Below, piece by piece: positions 34,145 through 45,379 of a DNA stretch of 64,000 nt. Under the pieces are notes generated by a model. That model saw only the letters and a list, made by a program, of their open reading frames with translations. It did not search any database and was not told where the DNA came from. A program made the translations under genes and the position numbers. Every line of letters starts with the position of its first letter. The first letter of the stretch is position 1. This stretch comes from Monilinia fructicola (Eukaryota; Ascomycota; Leotiomycetes; Helotiales; Sclerotiniaceae): the NCBI GenBank assembly GCA_008692225.1, contig VICG01000007.1:655501-719500 (forward strand), read 5' to 3'.

Positions 34145-36371
34145 GCAAATCTCATGGGCACATGACATGTGTATTTCCCCTTTGTGGAATATATGTTTTT
34201 TCCCGGCGTACATGGAGGACTTAATAGGGTAACTTGATGAACATTATGCTTTTTTATCTTTGCACAGGGTATTATTGGCCTACAAAAGGCCCTTTGGGAA
34301 TGAACAATAAAACAAAAGTTCAATATCTCAATATGATCTTATGCAGAAAGTGCTCGATTGCTGTGAACTATCCACATAATGGATGTTTGATATCTGAATG
34401 AAGGTTTCCATCTCTAGTAAGTTTGACTAGTTTGTCTCGCGATTGGGAGTTTGTGACCAAGTATGGATGATTTCACGACTGTAAGTGAAGGGCCCAGCAT
34501 GAGTTTACCATTGATCAACCAAACTAATACTTTGATACTCTGAACAGATAGTTAAAGTCAAGTTAGTAGAACAACTCAACGTTCAACCCAACGAAACAAT
34601 CGCAGATATACTTATCTTTTCCCCGTCGATGAGGCCCAGGAAGTAGGCATGATACAGCGTTGATATGAAGCTTTTCAGCTACATGTTTTATTTTATTTGG
34701 TTCAGATATGAACATCATGCACTTTATCAATGCCATCTTCGGCGCTGCCTGCATCAAGGTGACCAAATACCGCCTTGGAACACCCAGAACACTTCCGTTG
34801 TGAGGTTTCTTCACCTCCACGATATGCATGCGAATGGATGAAGACAACCATACTCTCCTCAAAGGCTGAATGCTCGTAAATCCTGCCCGCACCTCTGATT
34901 GTCGTTATGCTCTATATGGATACGGTGATCGAATACCAGGTCAGCCTGGAACCTTTTACTCGGGCTACTCTCAGACACATCATGCACGGACTTCCCGAAC
35001 CGGAAGTATGTTCTCGGATGAGGGACCACAGGACACAGATTATTAACTAAAAGGTTGCTGGCGACCAAAACCAACCGGCTATGTTCCGATCGCCGACGCC
35101 TGCCGATGTCCGTCGATAACCGCCGATTGACCTTACTGCTGCTCCGATGATCTCTACAGTAGGGGCTGCTTAAGAGATGCTGTCTAATATATAAATAAAA
35201 TATCAACCGAAGAAAAGCCAAGGGAAGGGTGGAAGCTGGAGATATCCATAAGAAGGTTTGTTTCTAGTTAGACTTTTCGTCGTCTTTGATGGTTACCTAG
35301 GTACTCTTATATAACTATGGAATAGTCTAGATCTCTCTCTGTAAGTTTATAGAATCCTTTTAATCGTTCCCTAGAATTCATCAAAATTTAGTCTCTAGAA
35401 TTAACTTTATTATTTTTTCTTTATTTGTTCATATAAAAAAAAGAGCTAAATATACTTTTAATCTATATATATGTTTTAGATATTAAGAGTATTTATATAT
35501 AATTGACTATTTAATAAAGACATTTAGCTAGTTTTTATTTTTATTTTTATACTCTATATAATAAGCATAGTCTATAAATATAGTATTTCTATTATAGTAA
35601 AGGCATTTAGCTACCTAGGTACATTGTATACTTTTCGAAATTAGCGAGATGATAAATAGTATCGCATTCTATATAAGCGGATAGGCTAGATTGATTTAGA
35701 ATTACTAGCAATTCTAATATATGTATATATGACCAGATTAAGTTAATTTCATGAAAATGAAGCTCCACTTTAATTTTCTTGAGATTAAGAAATATAAAAT
35801 GGGGCGAGGATTTCATGGTTGCATTTTTAGGACTCGTTTGAATAACCTTGGAACCCTGGAGTGGATTGATCGCTACCATGAATATCCTTATCCGAAACTT
35901 TCAACAGTTTCCTAAATGTCTCTCATAATTATAGATTTTCAAAACAAGTGATGTCTTCACTCTGAAGATCGATTCAGCGAAACTTATCTGAGAGTACTGT
36001 GCGTTGATTGCGAAATGACGAGATTTGTGCATAGATACCGACCCAGAACATGCCTAGTATCCAAGCGAGTATACAAGTACACGATCTCTCAAAGATTTTT
36101 CAAAGGGTCGTCAAGACTCTCAATGCATAAGGTTTTTCGGATGCCTGATCCATCTTTGCTGCAAGATTGATTCAAGCTTATCTGGATTGACAAAGTTTTC
36201 GAAGAAGGTTTGATGAGCAGTTTAGATCCTTCAATACTTGCATTGCAACAATAAACAGCGTCGCGAGAAGAACCTCGGCCAGGTCAACGTCGAATACTTC
36301 GTGAAAGAGGGTGTTTGGATGTAGTTGATTTTTCTATATATCTCGATCTTTTTTCCGCTCTTTCCCGTCGT
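34145..36371. other. Intergenic region, partly very AT-rich
   Basis: No supported gene. The stretch at about 35260-35760 is markedly AT-rich, with ATTTTT-type runs. It is flanked by copies of TACCTAGGTA at 35294 and 35612. It could be a decayed transposon, but no coding trace remains. Confidence 0.45.
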
Positions 36372-36372
36372 T

Positions 36373-36492
36373 CATACATACATACATACATATATACATA
36401 CATACATACATATATACATACATACATACATACATATATACATACATACATACATACATACATACATACATACACATATACACATATACACC
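36373..36492. repeat. (CATA)n / TACA tetranucleotide microsatellite
   Basis: About 120 bp of CATA units broken by TATATA steps. The array ends 17 bp before the start codon of the decarboxylase at 36510, so it lies in that gene's 5' leader or core promoter. Confidence 0.9.
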
Positions 36493-36509
36493 ATTACCCA
36501 GCAACCAAA

Positions 36510-38197
36510 ATGGATTCACAGCAATTTAAGGCGGCGGCGACATCGGCCATCGATGAGAGTAAGTCTATCCTCTTTGATCTTGATGAGTAGTTTCTGACGA
36601 ACCCAGTCGTGCAATACTACGACAACATCCACAAACGGCGTGTGTGTGTCAGCTGTCGAGCCTGGTTATCTGAAGAAAATCCTTCCGGATGGTCCACCTC
36701 AAGAGGGTGAAGGGTGGGCAGATATCCAGAAAGATATTGAGGCAAAAGATCATGCCTGGCTTGACACACTGGTATATCCTCTGACTCCCAACCTCAACAT
36801 CCGTGCTTATATAATCAGGCAATCGCCAAACTTCATGGCTTTCTTCCCCGCATCCTCGACCTTTCCGGGAATGCTGGGCGATCTATATTCGGCAGCTTTC
36901 ACGGCTCCGGCTTTTAACTGGATTTGTTCTCCTGCGGCCACCGAATTGGAGACAATTGTGATGGACTGGCTTGCCAAGCTGTTGAACCTACCAGAGTGTT
37001 ATTTATCTTCGACTTATGGAGGTGGGGTGATCCAAGGGTCGGCCTCGGAGGCCATCGTGACCGTGATGGTCGCTGCCCGAGACAAGTACCTCCGTGAAAC
37101 CACTGCAGGGCTGTCTGGAATCGAACTTGAAGACGCCATCGCATACAAGAGAAGTAAGCTTGTCGCCCTGGGAAGCGAAATGGCACACAGCTCCACGCAG
37201 AAAGGAGCGCAGATCCTTGGTGTCAGATTTCGCACCGTTCCCGTCCTGGCCTCCAACGATTTTGCCATGACGGGCGAGGATCTAGAAAAGGTATTGCAGG
37301 AATGCAAAGCTCAAGGATTAGAGCCATTCTATCTCACCACCACCATGGGAACGACCGCTACATGCGCAGTCGATGACTTCGCATCTATCGCCGCAGTACT
37401 CTCCAAACATACCCCTGCGGGTGCCCCTGGAGAAGTCTGGGTCCACGTCGATGCTGCCTACGCGGGCGCCGCTCTGGTCTGTCCCGAATTCCAATACTTA
37501 ACGTCGCCTCTCCAGCATTTCCACTCGTTCGATATGAACATGCACAAGTGGCTGTTGACGAATTTCGACTGCTCCTGTCTCTATGTCAAGAAGAAACGCA
37601 AAGACTTGATAGACGCCCTATCCATCACACCCAGCTATCTCCGCAACGAGTTTTCCGACCGCGGGCTCGTCACCGACTATCGCGATTGGCAAATCCCGCT
37701 CGGCAGACGATTCCGCAGTCTGAAGGTGTGGTTCGTCCTGCGCACGTACGGAGTGCAGGGCCTGCGCGCGCACATCCGAGACACGCTGACGCGTGGCGAC
37801 GTCTTTGCGGATCTGGTCAAGTCCCGCAAGGACCTCTTCCGTATCATCACCGGGCCCAACTTCGCGCTCACAGTCATGGCCGTCGTGCCCAAGGTTGCGG
37901 GCCTCGAGGCACAGAATCAAATCACGGCAGAGGTGTACGAACTCGTCAACAAGCGAGGCGAGATTTACATCACGTCCAGTGTGGTGAAGGGCACGTATGC
38001 GATTCGAGTGGTGAGTGCCAATCCCAAGGCGGAAGAAAAAATATATCCGTCGCGCCTTTCAGATCTTGGTGGAGACAACGGAGGAGGTTAGAGATGGGAA
38101 GGTTAGAGAGGAAAGAATCAACGGCGTTGGCAAGATTGAGAAAGCGGAAGCAGCGCTGAAAGATGGCATCATTAACGGAAATGGACTTGCAAATTAG
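36510..38197 (+). CDS. Aromatic-L-amino-acid decarboxylase (PLP group II), with three one-base frame breaks
   Basis: The enzyme decarboxylates tryptophan, tyrosine or DOPA to the matching amine; the preferred substrate cannot be read. Exons are 36510-36558, 36607-36771 and 36819-38197, with introns of 48 and 47 nt. Landmarks: ATSAIDE and QYYDNIHKRR in the N-terminal part, SPNFMAFFPASSTFPG, GGGVIQGSASEA, the cofactor-stacking His in EMAHSST, VHVDAAYAG, and NMHKW with the PLP lysine codon at 37546-37548. Three surplus bases break the frame: in the GT run at 36640-36649, in AAAA at 36744-36747 and in AAAAAA at 38036-38041. With these removed the protein is about 529 residues. As written, an ATG-less frame 36640-38091 reads through the second intron. 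The gene's 3' half is visibly more GC-rich than its neighbours. Confidence 0.85.
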
Positions 38198-38820
38198 AGC
38201 TGGGAAGACTGTCAGTTACCGCACAGTGTCTCCAGTGAAGAGAAAATTGGCGTCCGGGGTGTAAAACGGCGTTCTTATTCTAGATTCTGCCGCATCCTCC
38301 CAGAGACGAGAAATCCAAGGACGTGGCCTGAATCCGTATGGCCAAGCAGCGGTCATTAGAACGCCCTCAAGTAGGAATCATAGACGAGAGGAATCTATCA
38401 ATGTAAAGAAAGAAAAAAAAAAATCAAAAAAAAAAAATCCCCTCTAGTGTTCTCGTCGGCTTGCTAGTTACCTACACAATACAATCTAAGTGACTTGTCC
38501 CGTTGTACGTTCCCCATCCAACTTGACGATCATATCCTGTCAGTGTATGAATGTCCAAGATTATATTGGGGGATGTGCTATCGTTGTACAGGTGCGCATA
38601 GAATGTCAGATGTGATTTTCTGCATTTCTATGTAATATGTGAGAGGCTATTGACTATAAATGATTTGCACATTTGAATGATGTGTTGATGCGGTGGATCA
38701 AGGTTTGCAGAATTGGAACTGCACCATTCATTCACATAGCAACGATGAATAGAGAACTGTAGTGAAGATATATTCTTCAAGCGGAATATACATTTATAAA
38801 TACATAATCGTACATCTATT
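38198..38820. other. Convergent intergenic region
   Basis: This region holds the 3' ends of the decarboxylase and the TyrRS gene. An A-rich run lies at about 38405-38438. No gene is seen. Confidence 0.5.
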
Positions 38821-41035
38821 CTAGTTTTTGGGTTTATCAGCTCCTTCGCTGCTAGAGAGCGAATCGTCCCACGCTGCAGGAGAGTCTGAGTTTATCTTCC
38901 TCACTATTCTGTCTAAATCTGGGCCATCGGATACCACCTCTCTCACCAAATTATCTTGGCTTGAAGGAGAATCCAAATATACTTTCTTGATTCTGTTCAC
39001 TGAGCTTCGGTCTGTCTCCTCAATTTCAGCTTGAAGGAGCTGCATTCTATCATGTCGCCTTGATTCTGCGGCACCCCATCTTTCCATAGAGCGTTTATGC
39101 GACTTCTCCTTTCTTTCTTTCCTTAAGCGTGTGATTTCGTCCCTATCCGTTCTATCCACCCCGTTCCTATCTATATTTGGATTTTTTTCCTCCTCGATTA
39201 TTTCGCCCTCTTCCGTCAACCTTTTGGGAGTTTTCTGAGCGATCCATTCTTCATCGCCGGGGAATGATAAGCCTTCTGCAATATATTCATCATCTGGGAT
39301 GACTTTGATGATTCGTATGTTAGCTTTTCCACGTCGAAGGATAAGCATTTCACCATCAATGAGGTAGTGGTGGGTATCCTTATTTTGCCATCTTTTAATG
39401 GGGGTAAAGGTTAAAACATCATCCTTTCCAACATATCCTTGAGGCTGGGATCCACCAATATAGATTCCAGAGGAACCACATAAGCGATTCGCTTCCGAAG
39501 CTGTATCACAAAGACCGGCGGCGACAATTATTCTTGCTATGCTTCTAGTATAAACGAAGGAACGTGGTAACTTAAGGTCTGCTTTTGGTCTGTTGGATGC
39601 ATTGGTTCCAGTCAGACTAGATGACGCACGGTCCTCGATTCTCTTCAAATCATTCTGCAACTCCACGTCATTCTTGCCATTGGGTTTGCCGAAAAGGAGT
39701 CGGTGCTGAATTTCGGCCGCCTTTGCTGCCGGTTCCCCATGAACTAGTTCGAGAAAGTCTCGCGCTAATGCGTGTTTGAGCTTGTCGTTTAGAGGGTTCC
39801 TTCATATGTTCCTCCATTAATGTGGTGATTTGCTCGATAGGCATAAATGTGAAAAGTTTGAGGTATCTTTCTACATCTTGGTCTGAGGTACGAAGGAAAT
39901 ATGCGTATAAATCGAACGAACTCATCATGTCCTTATCCAGCCATAAGGCATTTCCCGCGCTCTTTCCAAATTTAGCTCCTGAAGATGTGGTTAATAGAGG
40001 AACGGTGAACCCGATTGGTGGCGTTGCTTTCTTGTGCTTCTGTCTGATTACAGGATCTGGGTGGTTCGCTACAATGTACTTGACAGCATCAACACCAGCG
40101 GTAATGTTCCCGTACTGATCGGAGCCACCAATCTGCATTGTTATGCCTTTTGTATTGTACATATGCCACCAATCCCATGACTGCAGCAAAGGATATGAAA
40201 ACTCAGCATATGACATGCCATCACCCTTACTCATCTTATTCTTGACGCTATGAATATTAGCTAGGATTTGGAAGATTTGGGAACAGAATGCACTCACGTA
40301 TCTTTTGCAATCATCGCACCCATTCTCATTCCTGGTCCAAGGACTTGGAGGAGCTCCATCGCTGGTAGCCCATTCATCCAATGATTGTTATTCACTAAGC
40401 CTCTTTTCCATGCCCATTCCCAGGTGTATCCATATTTTCTTCCATAAGCCTCGACATTTAACCATATACCTTTTATTTGATAATGCATCTTCAGCATATT
40501 TTCATTTCTCGTTGCGCTCTTCATTGTCTCTCGTGTTGTTAAACGATCAGTCGGGTCGCCAATCTTTGCGGTAGCTCCTCCGAGTAATGAAACTGTATGA
40601 TATCCATGTATATACATCCAGAACAGGGACATGAGAGGTAAGAAATGGCCAACGTGAAGTGAAGGGGCAGTAGGATCTACACCCACATACGCACCAAGCC
40701 GCTTCTCCGTCATCATACGATCGATCTCGTCTCTTGTGCTAGAATAGAGGTTAGCGACTCGAGTATGAAAGGTCAAAATTGTGTATTTACCCAGTTACTT
40801 GGTGTACATAACCTCGCTCCTCCAGAATTGATAGCATGCTCTTCTGCTTCCCGGCCTTAATATCGGCAGCCTTCTTTGCCCACGCCAGTTCCGCATCTGC
40901 CACTTTTGCTAAGTACTTTGTACCAATCCATCTCCTCGATGCTTTGTTCGAATTCTGAGACGCTCTGAAAGTGCATCTTGCGCAAACATAGAGGTCGGGT
41001 CGAGCCGAACGCTGTAGGAAAGAAGTCGTCGCCAT
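38821..41035 (-). CDS. MSY1: Mitochondrial tyrosyl-tRNA synthetase (one-base frame break)
   Basis: A bacterial-type class Ic synthetase that charges mitochondrial tRNA-Tyr; the Neurospora counterpart CYT-18 also helps group I introns splice. Exons are 40791-41035, 40298-40738 and 38821-40247, with introns of 52 and 50 nt. The Arg/Ser-rich N-terminus looks like a mitochondrial presequence. The HIGH-type motif is in [11 protein letters not shown] and the KMSKS-type motif in [23 protein letters not shown] binds the substrate. The S4-like C-terminal domain contains [12 protein letters not shown], followed by a charged tail. The frame breaks at AAA on the coding strand (plus-strand T at 39775-39777); with AA it runs on and gives about 703 residues. 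An in-frame ATG 24 codons upstream (41107) is possible, but the presequence reads better from 41035. Confidence 0.9.
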
Positions 41036-41460
41036 CGTTGTGGCCAAGAGGTGAATAATTACGAATGCATAAATAGACCCGATGTTACAGAGACAGATAC
41101 ACGGCAAAGTCTGCGAGAGTGCGAGAGTATCAATTAGTTTGGCAGATGGGATAACCTGTCAATATCTTACTTAGATACTATCTATATCTATGGAGTGAGG
41201 AGTGTTCATTTACAATTCTTTGCGAGACGAAATAATTTCACGGTGCCGGCGTTTAGTTTATCCGATGCTATCCAGAGTAAAAAGGTTATCTGCTATCACA
41301 AACGCTAGGAAAATTATAGCGGGTCCACTAATCACGGGTTCCACTTTTATTGGGTGTCTCCAGGGCTCTCCACATTTGGCGGCACGGAAGAACGCGCTTC
41401 CACCTGAGCACCTCATGATGCTGCATTGGTAAGATTAGGTACTTTGGAGAACACCTGCAT

Positions 41461-41630
41461 ACATCTAACATACATCTAACATACAAGGAATATACAACGA
41501 ATATACAACGAATATACAACGAATATACAACGAATATACAACGAACATACATCGAACATACAACGAATATACAACGAATATACAACGAAAATCCAACGAA
41601 CATACATCGAACATATAACGAATATACATA
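41461..41630. repeat. 11-bp minisatellite, about 15 units
   Basis: The unit is GAATATACAAC with variants such as GAACATACATC. Because 11 is not a multiple of three, translation gives an 11-residue periodic peptide in every frame, which explains the long open frame on the minus strand here. Confidence 0.9.
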
Positions 41631-41735
41631 CTTACCAACCAACCTAATAGAACTACTAGGTAGTACCTGCCATCGACTAGGAAGTGGTAGTGTAGTATGC
41701 ATGCACTTGCCAGCTGGATGATATTTCATTTGAAC

Positions 41736-41791
41736 ATTCATTCATCCATTCATCCGTTCATCCATCCATTCATCCATCCATCCATCCAACC
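41736..41791. repeat. CATC/CATT tetranucleotide array
   Basis: About 56 bp of CATT and CATC units, slightly imperfect, between the two longer arrays. Confidence 0.85.
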
Positions 41792-41922
41792 AAATTCTTC
41801 AAAAAGAGACAATAAGATCTCATCCATCATTGGTCACCACCGGTTTGATAATAGTTCTTTACACGAATGAGACACGATACATTCATTCTTCTTTGGCCTT
41901 TGCTTCTTATCCTTGACTTGAG

Positions 41923-41982
41923 TTCATCCTTGACTTCATCCCTGACTTCATCCCTGACTTCATCCTTGACTTCATCCTTGAC
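41923..41982. repeat. 12-bp tandem repeat, five units
   Basis: Five units of TTCATCCTTGAC or TTCATCCCTGAC follow one another without gaps. The array lies about 150 bp before the GH36 start codon, so it is in the promoter or leader. Confidence 0.9.
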
Positions 41983-42132
41983 TCTAACTTCACTCTACTA
42001 ACCTCTGTATCTACTCTCCTAACTTCATACCTTTTTCTTGATTCCCTTTTCGCTATCATTCTTGTATGTTACTTCTTTCTACATCACGTTACTTCACGAT
42101 AAAACATCTCCATTATACCCCTTTGCCTCAAA

Positions 42133-45100
42133 ATGGCAGAAACTCAAACATTCATCAGTGGGGCAGATGGTAACGAGGTTTTCCAGGCGAAGTACATTCC
42201 AAAACAAAAAGGTCCTCTCACTTCAGATCATCCAAGTATGAGGGCATACATTTCAACTTATCCGCCTTTGGGTCAATTGACAACTATTCCTAACTTTGAG
42301 CAATCGGATGCGAGTACAAAATCCATCACAGCTTTGTTAGAGGTTGACGAAAGCCGTGTCACTGAACCATGGGAAGTCTCACTTCTCTTTCTCAGTGGAC
42401 ATCAAGGAGCTGAGTCTGTGTATGGTAAAGAAGACAAGTGGGTAGAGTCTCAGATGGATCCCATAGAGAAGACAGATTCCCTACCAACAATTTTGCAAAC
42501 TGTGGCGCCTTTAGGACTTCATCGGTTATACTTCAAGACGACGTTGCCCCCTCGTCTCCCAACAAAGTTTACCATAAAGTTTCGAAGCAACTCCAATGAA
42601 TCTTGGAAGCTCGTGAAAGACCACCAGGGAACACAAGATGGGACGATCATATTGAAAACAATCACTGCGCAGGAAAACATTTCAAGTAGCTTATCCGATT
42701 ATGTTGAGAATTTGAATCCCTCACTAGATGTCAAAAATTACCGAAGCCAATCTCCCGGTACCACTCTTTGGTCAGTAGAAGTTCCAATCGAAGGAGCCAA
42801 TGGGAAAGAATCTACTATAAAGGACATTGAATTTGGGCTTCCTTGGGGACAAAATAAGCTGGCGAGGTAATTCCAACTCTGCATTGACTAGGTTTGTGAT
42901 ATCTCACTAATACCACTAGATGGTTTGCCCTTATTCGTATTTGGACTCCCTGGTTGGCTCCCCGACAAGGAAAGACTATTTTTGACCTCGATAAGGAGGC
43001 CGTAACTTGCTCTTTTTTAAGCTCAGAAGGCAAGCACATTGTTTTGCTAGCCATCAGTGGGATAAATGACGTCATGACTCTGTTTGAGAGTGGTAGCGAC
43101 GGCAAAGTTGTCTTGAAGGTATGATACAACCTTCATGATGTTGAGGATTATAATTCTAATTCAGAAAGGTTCGAAGTGACAATCCTAAGAATTCTGTTGC
43201 TCGTATCCTCGTTGGGCTTGGCGATGACTATGAATCGGCGAATGCGGCCGTAATGTATCATGCTAGGCAAGTTGTTACCATTTTTGAGAATGCGTCTGGC
43301 GAAACCCAAAAGGAGATTGAGGCACTGAAAGAAGGAGACGAGAAAACAAAGGTTTGGGTGGAGAATTGGTGTGATGGCCTGACTTATTGTATGCTCACTG
43401 AACCTCCCAATGTAACTGTCTAACCAATGATCCAGGCACATGGAATGCCCTCGGGCAACGATTAACCGAAGAAAAAATACTCCGAGCAGTTGAAATTCTG
43501 GCAGAGAATAAAATCAACGTCACAAACTTCATAATTGATGATAATTGGCAAGCTATAGATTATAAAGGACATGGCCAATTTCAACACGGGTGGATAGAGT
43601 TTGAGGCTGAAAGAAAGGCATTTCCAAATGGCTTGAAGCACACTATATCTCTCATTCGACAAAAGCTCCCCAGCATTCAGCACGTAGCTGTATGGCACGC
43701 AATTCTGGGCTACTGGGGCGGCCTTTCCCCTGATGGTAAAATTGCTGAGACGTACAAGACAGTTGAAGTCATTCGCCGAGATTCATTGAGACGAAACTTG
43801 CCTCTTGGTGGCAAAATGACAGTGGTGGCAAAGGAAGATGTACAGAGGTTCTATAACGACTTTTATTCGTTTCTTTCATCATGCGGTGTGGATGCCGTTA
43901 AAACTGAGTAGGTGACCAGTTGCGAATCCTTTCTTTGCTAACATACCTTAGTGCCCAGTTTATGCTCGACCTCTTGGAGTCTGCTGAAGATCGTAGTGAT
44001 CTTATTTCCGCATACCAAGATGCGTGGACCCTTTCAACTCTTCGACATTTCAGTGTCAAAGCAATCTCTTGCATGTCACAGATCCCGCAAATCCTCTTTC
44101 ATTCCCAGCTGCCTCAGAACCGACCCCCAATTCTCGTACGGAATTCTGATGACTTTTTTCCTGAAATTCCCACGAGTCACCCTTGGCATGTCTTTACTAA
44201 CGCCCACAATGCTCTGTTTACACAGCATCTCAACCTGATCCCGGATTGGGACATGTTTCAAAACTGTTCATGACTATTCCGGATTCCATGCCGCTGCCAG
44301 ATGCGTTAGTGGTGGTCCAATATACATTACTGATGTGCCTGGTCAACATGATCTTGATTTGATAAACCAGATGACCGGCCCTACACCTCGAGGTAAAACA
44401 ATCATTTTCAGACCGAGTGTTGTCGGTAAGAGTCTTGACCAGTACAATGGATACGACGATGACCACATACTTCCAATCGGGACGTACCATGGCGCTGCGT
44501 ATACTGGAACCGGCATCATTGGCTTCTTTAATGTATCACAAAGGCCACTGAGCGAGCTGGTACCACTATCTAAATTTCCTGGTGTCGAGGAGGCACAGTT
44601 TTATGTCATTCGTGCCCATTCCAGTGGAGCTATCTCTAAGCCTATGCAAGTTGTCGACCCGCAGGCTTTGATTTACGTTTCCTTGGCTGTTAGAGGTTAC
44701 GACATCCTATCAGCTTATCCATTGCGCGGATTTGTTGACCAAGGAAATGATAACACCACATGGATAGCTAATTTGGGTCTTCTGGGGAAAATGGCTGGAG
44801 CTGCAGCTATTGTCGATAGCAAAAATGACTAAATCAGGGAATGGGAAGATTATAATTGACACAAGTGTTAAAGCTCTGGGAACTCTTGGTAAGTCTCAAC
44901 TCTATCATGCACCAATTTTCGCCTCTAATTCCACTTTCAGGGATCTATATATCGACATTGCCCGATATATCATATAAGGACAACTTGCTGGTCACCATTC
45001 TTGGAAAGGTTCTCCCCATTCACACTGTTACCATTAGCAAGACTGATCCACATGTCCTCGAAATTGATACATTGGAGGCATGGAAAGAACTTGAACTTTC

Positions 45101-45155
45101 AGCTGGGTGGAGCAATGAAGTGGAGGTGAAGATATACATCCACCAAGTAGCTTGA
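42133..45155 (+). CDS. GH36 raffinose-synthase/Sip1-like glycosidase (two one-base frame breaks)
   Basis: Members of this GH36 branch act on alpha-galactosides; fungal members are mostly uncharacterised. Exons are 42133-42866, 42920-43118, 43169-43388, 43436-43907, 43952-44888 and 44941-45155. The N-terminal beta-rich part is followed by the catalytic barrel with VENWCDGLTYCTWNALGQ, FIIDDNW, HAILGYWGG and GVDAVKTDAQ. The Asp of KTD is the expected nucleophile, and its codon is split by intron 4. SGGPIYITD is the conserved later motif. There is no signal peptide, so it is probably intracellular. Surplus bases break the frame at AAAA (44260-44263) and AAAAA (44821-44825). With them removed the total is about 924 residues. 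The third-exon acceptor is uncertain by one step (ATTCAG or the following AAAG); the latter keeps frame. Confidence 0.85.
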
Positions 45156-45379
45156 GTATCAACGTGGATTGACAGGCTTTGGACATGAAAATAAGAACAA
45201 AGATTCCTCTCAAAGTACCTCCTCAATCGATACCTTAGCCTAGAACAGACTTAACCTGATAAACCACGTAGAAGTCGCACGACTGAAGCGGGTGTTTCTG
45301 AATGTATATTCACGTGATGTATGCAATGTGTAACCAATGGAAGAATTTAAGGTGTGTTGAAGAAGTCCCCACCTGAACA

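Larger units (their letters stand above)
41036..42132. other. Divergent promoter region with three tandem-repeat arrays
   Basis: This region separates the minus-strand TyrRS from the plus-strand GH36 gene. It contains an 11-bp minisatellite, a CATC-type array and a 12-bp array, listed separately. Minus-strand frames over the first array read as Tyr/Ile/Val repeats and are not genes. Confidence 0.6.

Noticed and set aside
35260..35760. AT-rich block as a RIP-mutated transposon
   Set aside because: No repeat partner, terminal inverted repeat or transposase trace is visible in the window, so base composition alone is not enough.
36284..36597. Tyr/Ile/His-repeat frames on both strands
   Set aside because: They are translations of the CATA microsatellite, open only because the repeat lacks stops.
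37548..38159. 203-codon plus-strand frame, Arg/His-rich
   Set aside because: It is the shifted frame of the GC-rich part of the decarboxylase; the PLP lysine motif lies in the other frame.
41328..41741. 137-codon minus-strand frame with an 11-residue repeat
   Set aside because: It follows exactly the 11-bp minisatellite in the promoter region and has no unique coding part.
43119..43168. A fifteenth surplus base at AAA (43165-43167) in the GH36 gene
   Set aside because: An acceptor at the following AAAG keeps frame without any edit, so the case is ambiguous and not counted.
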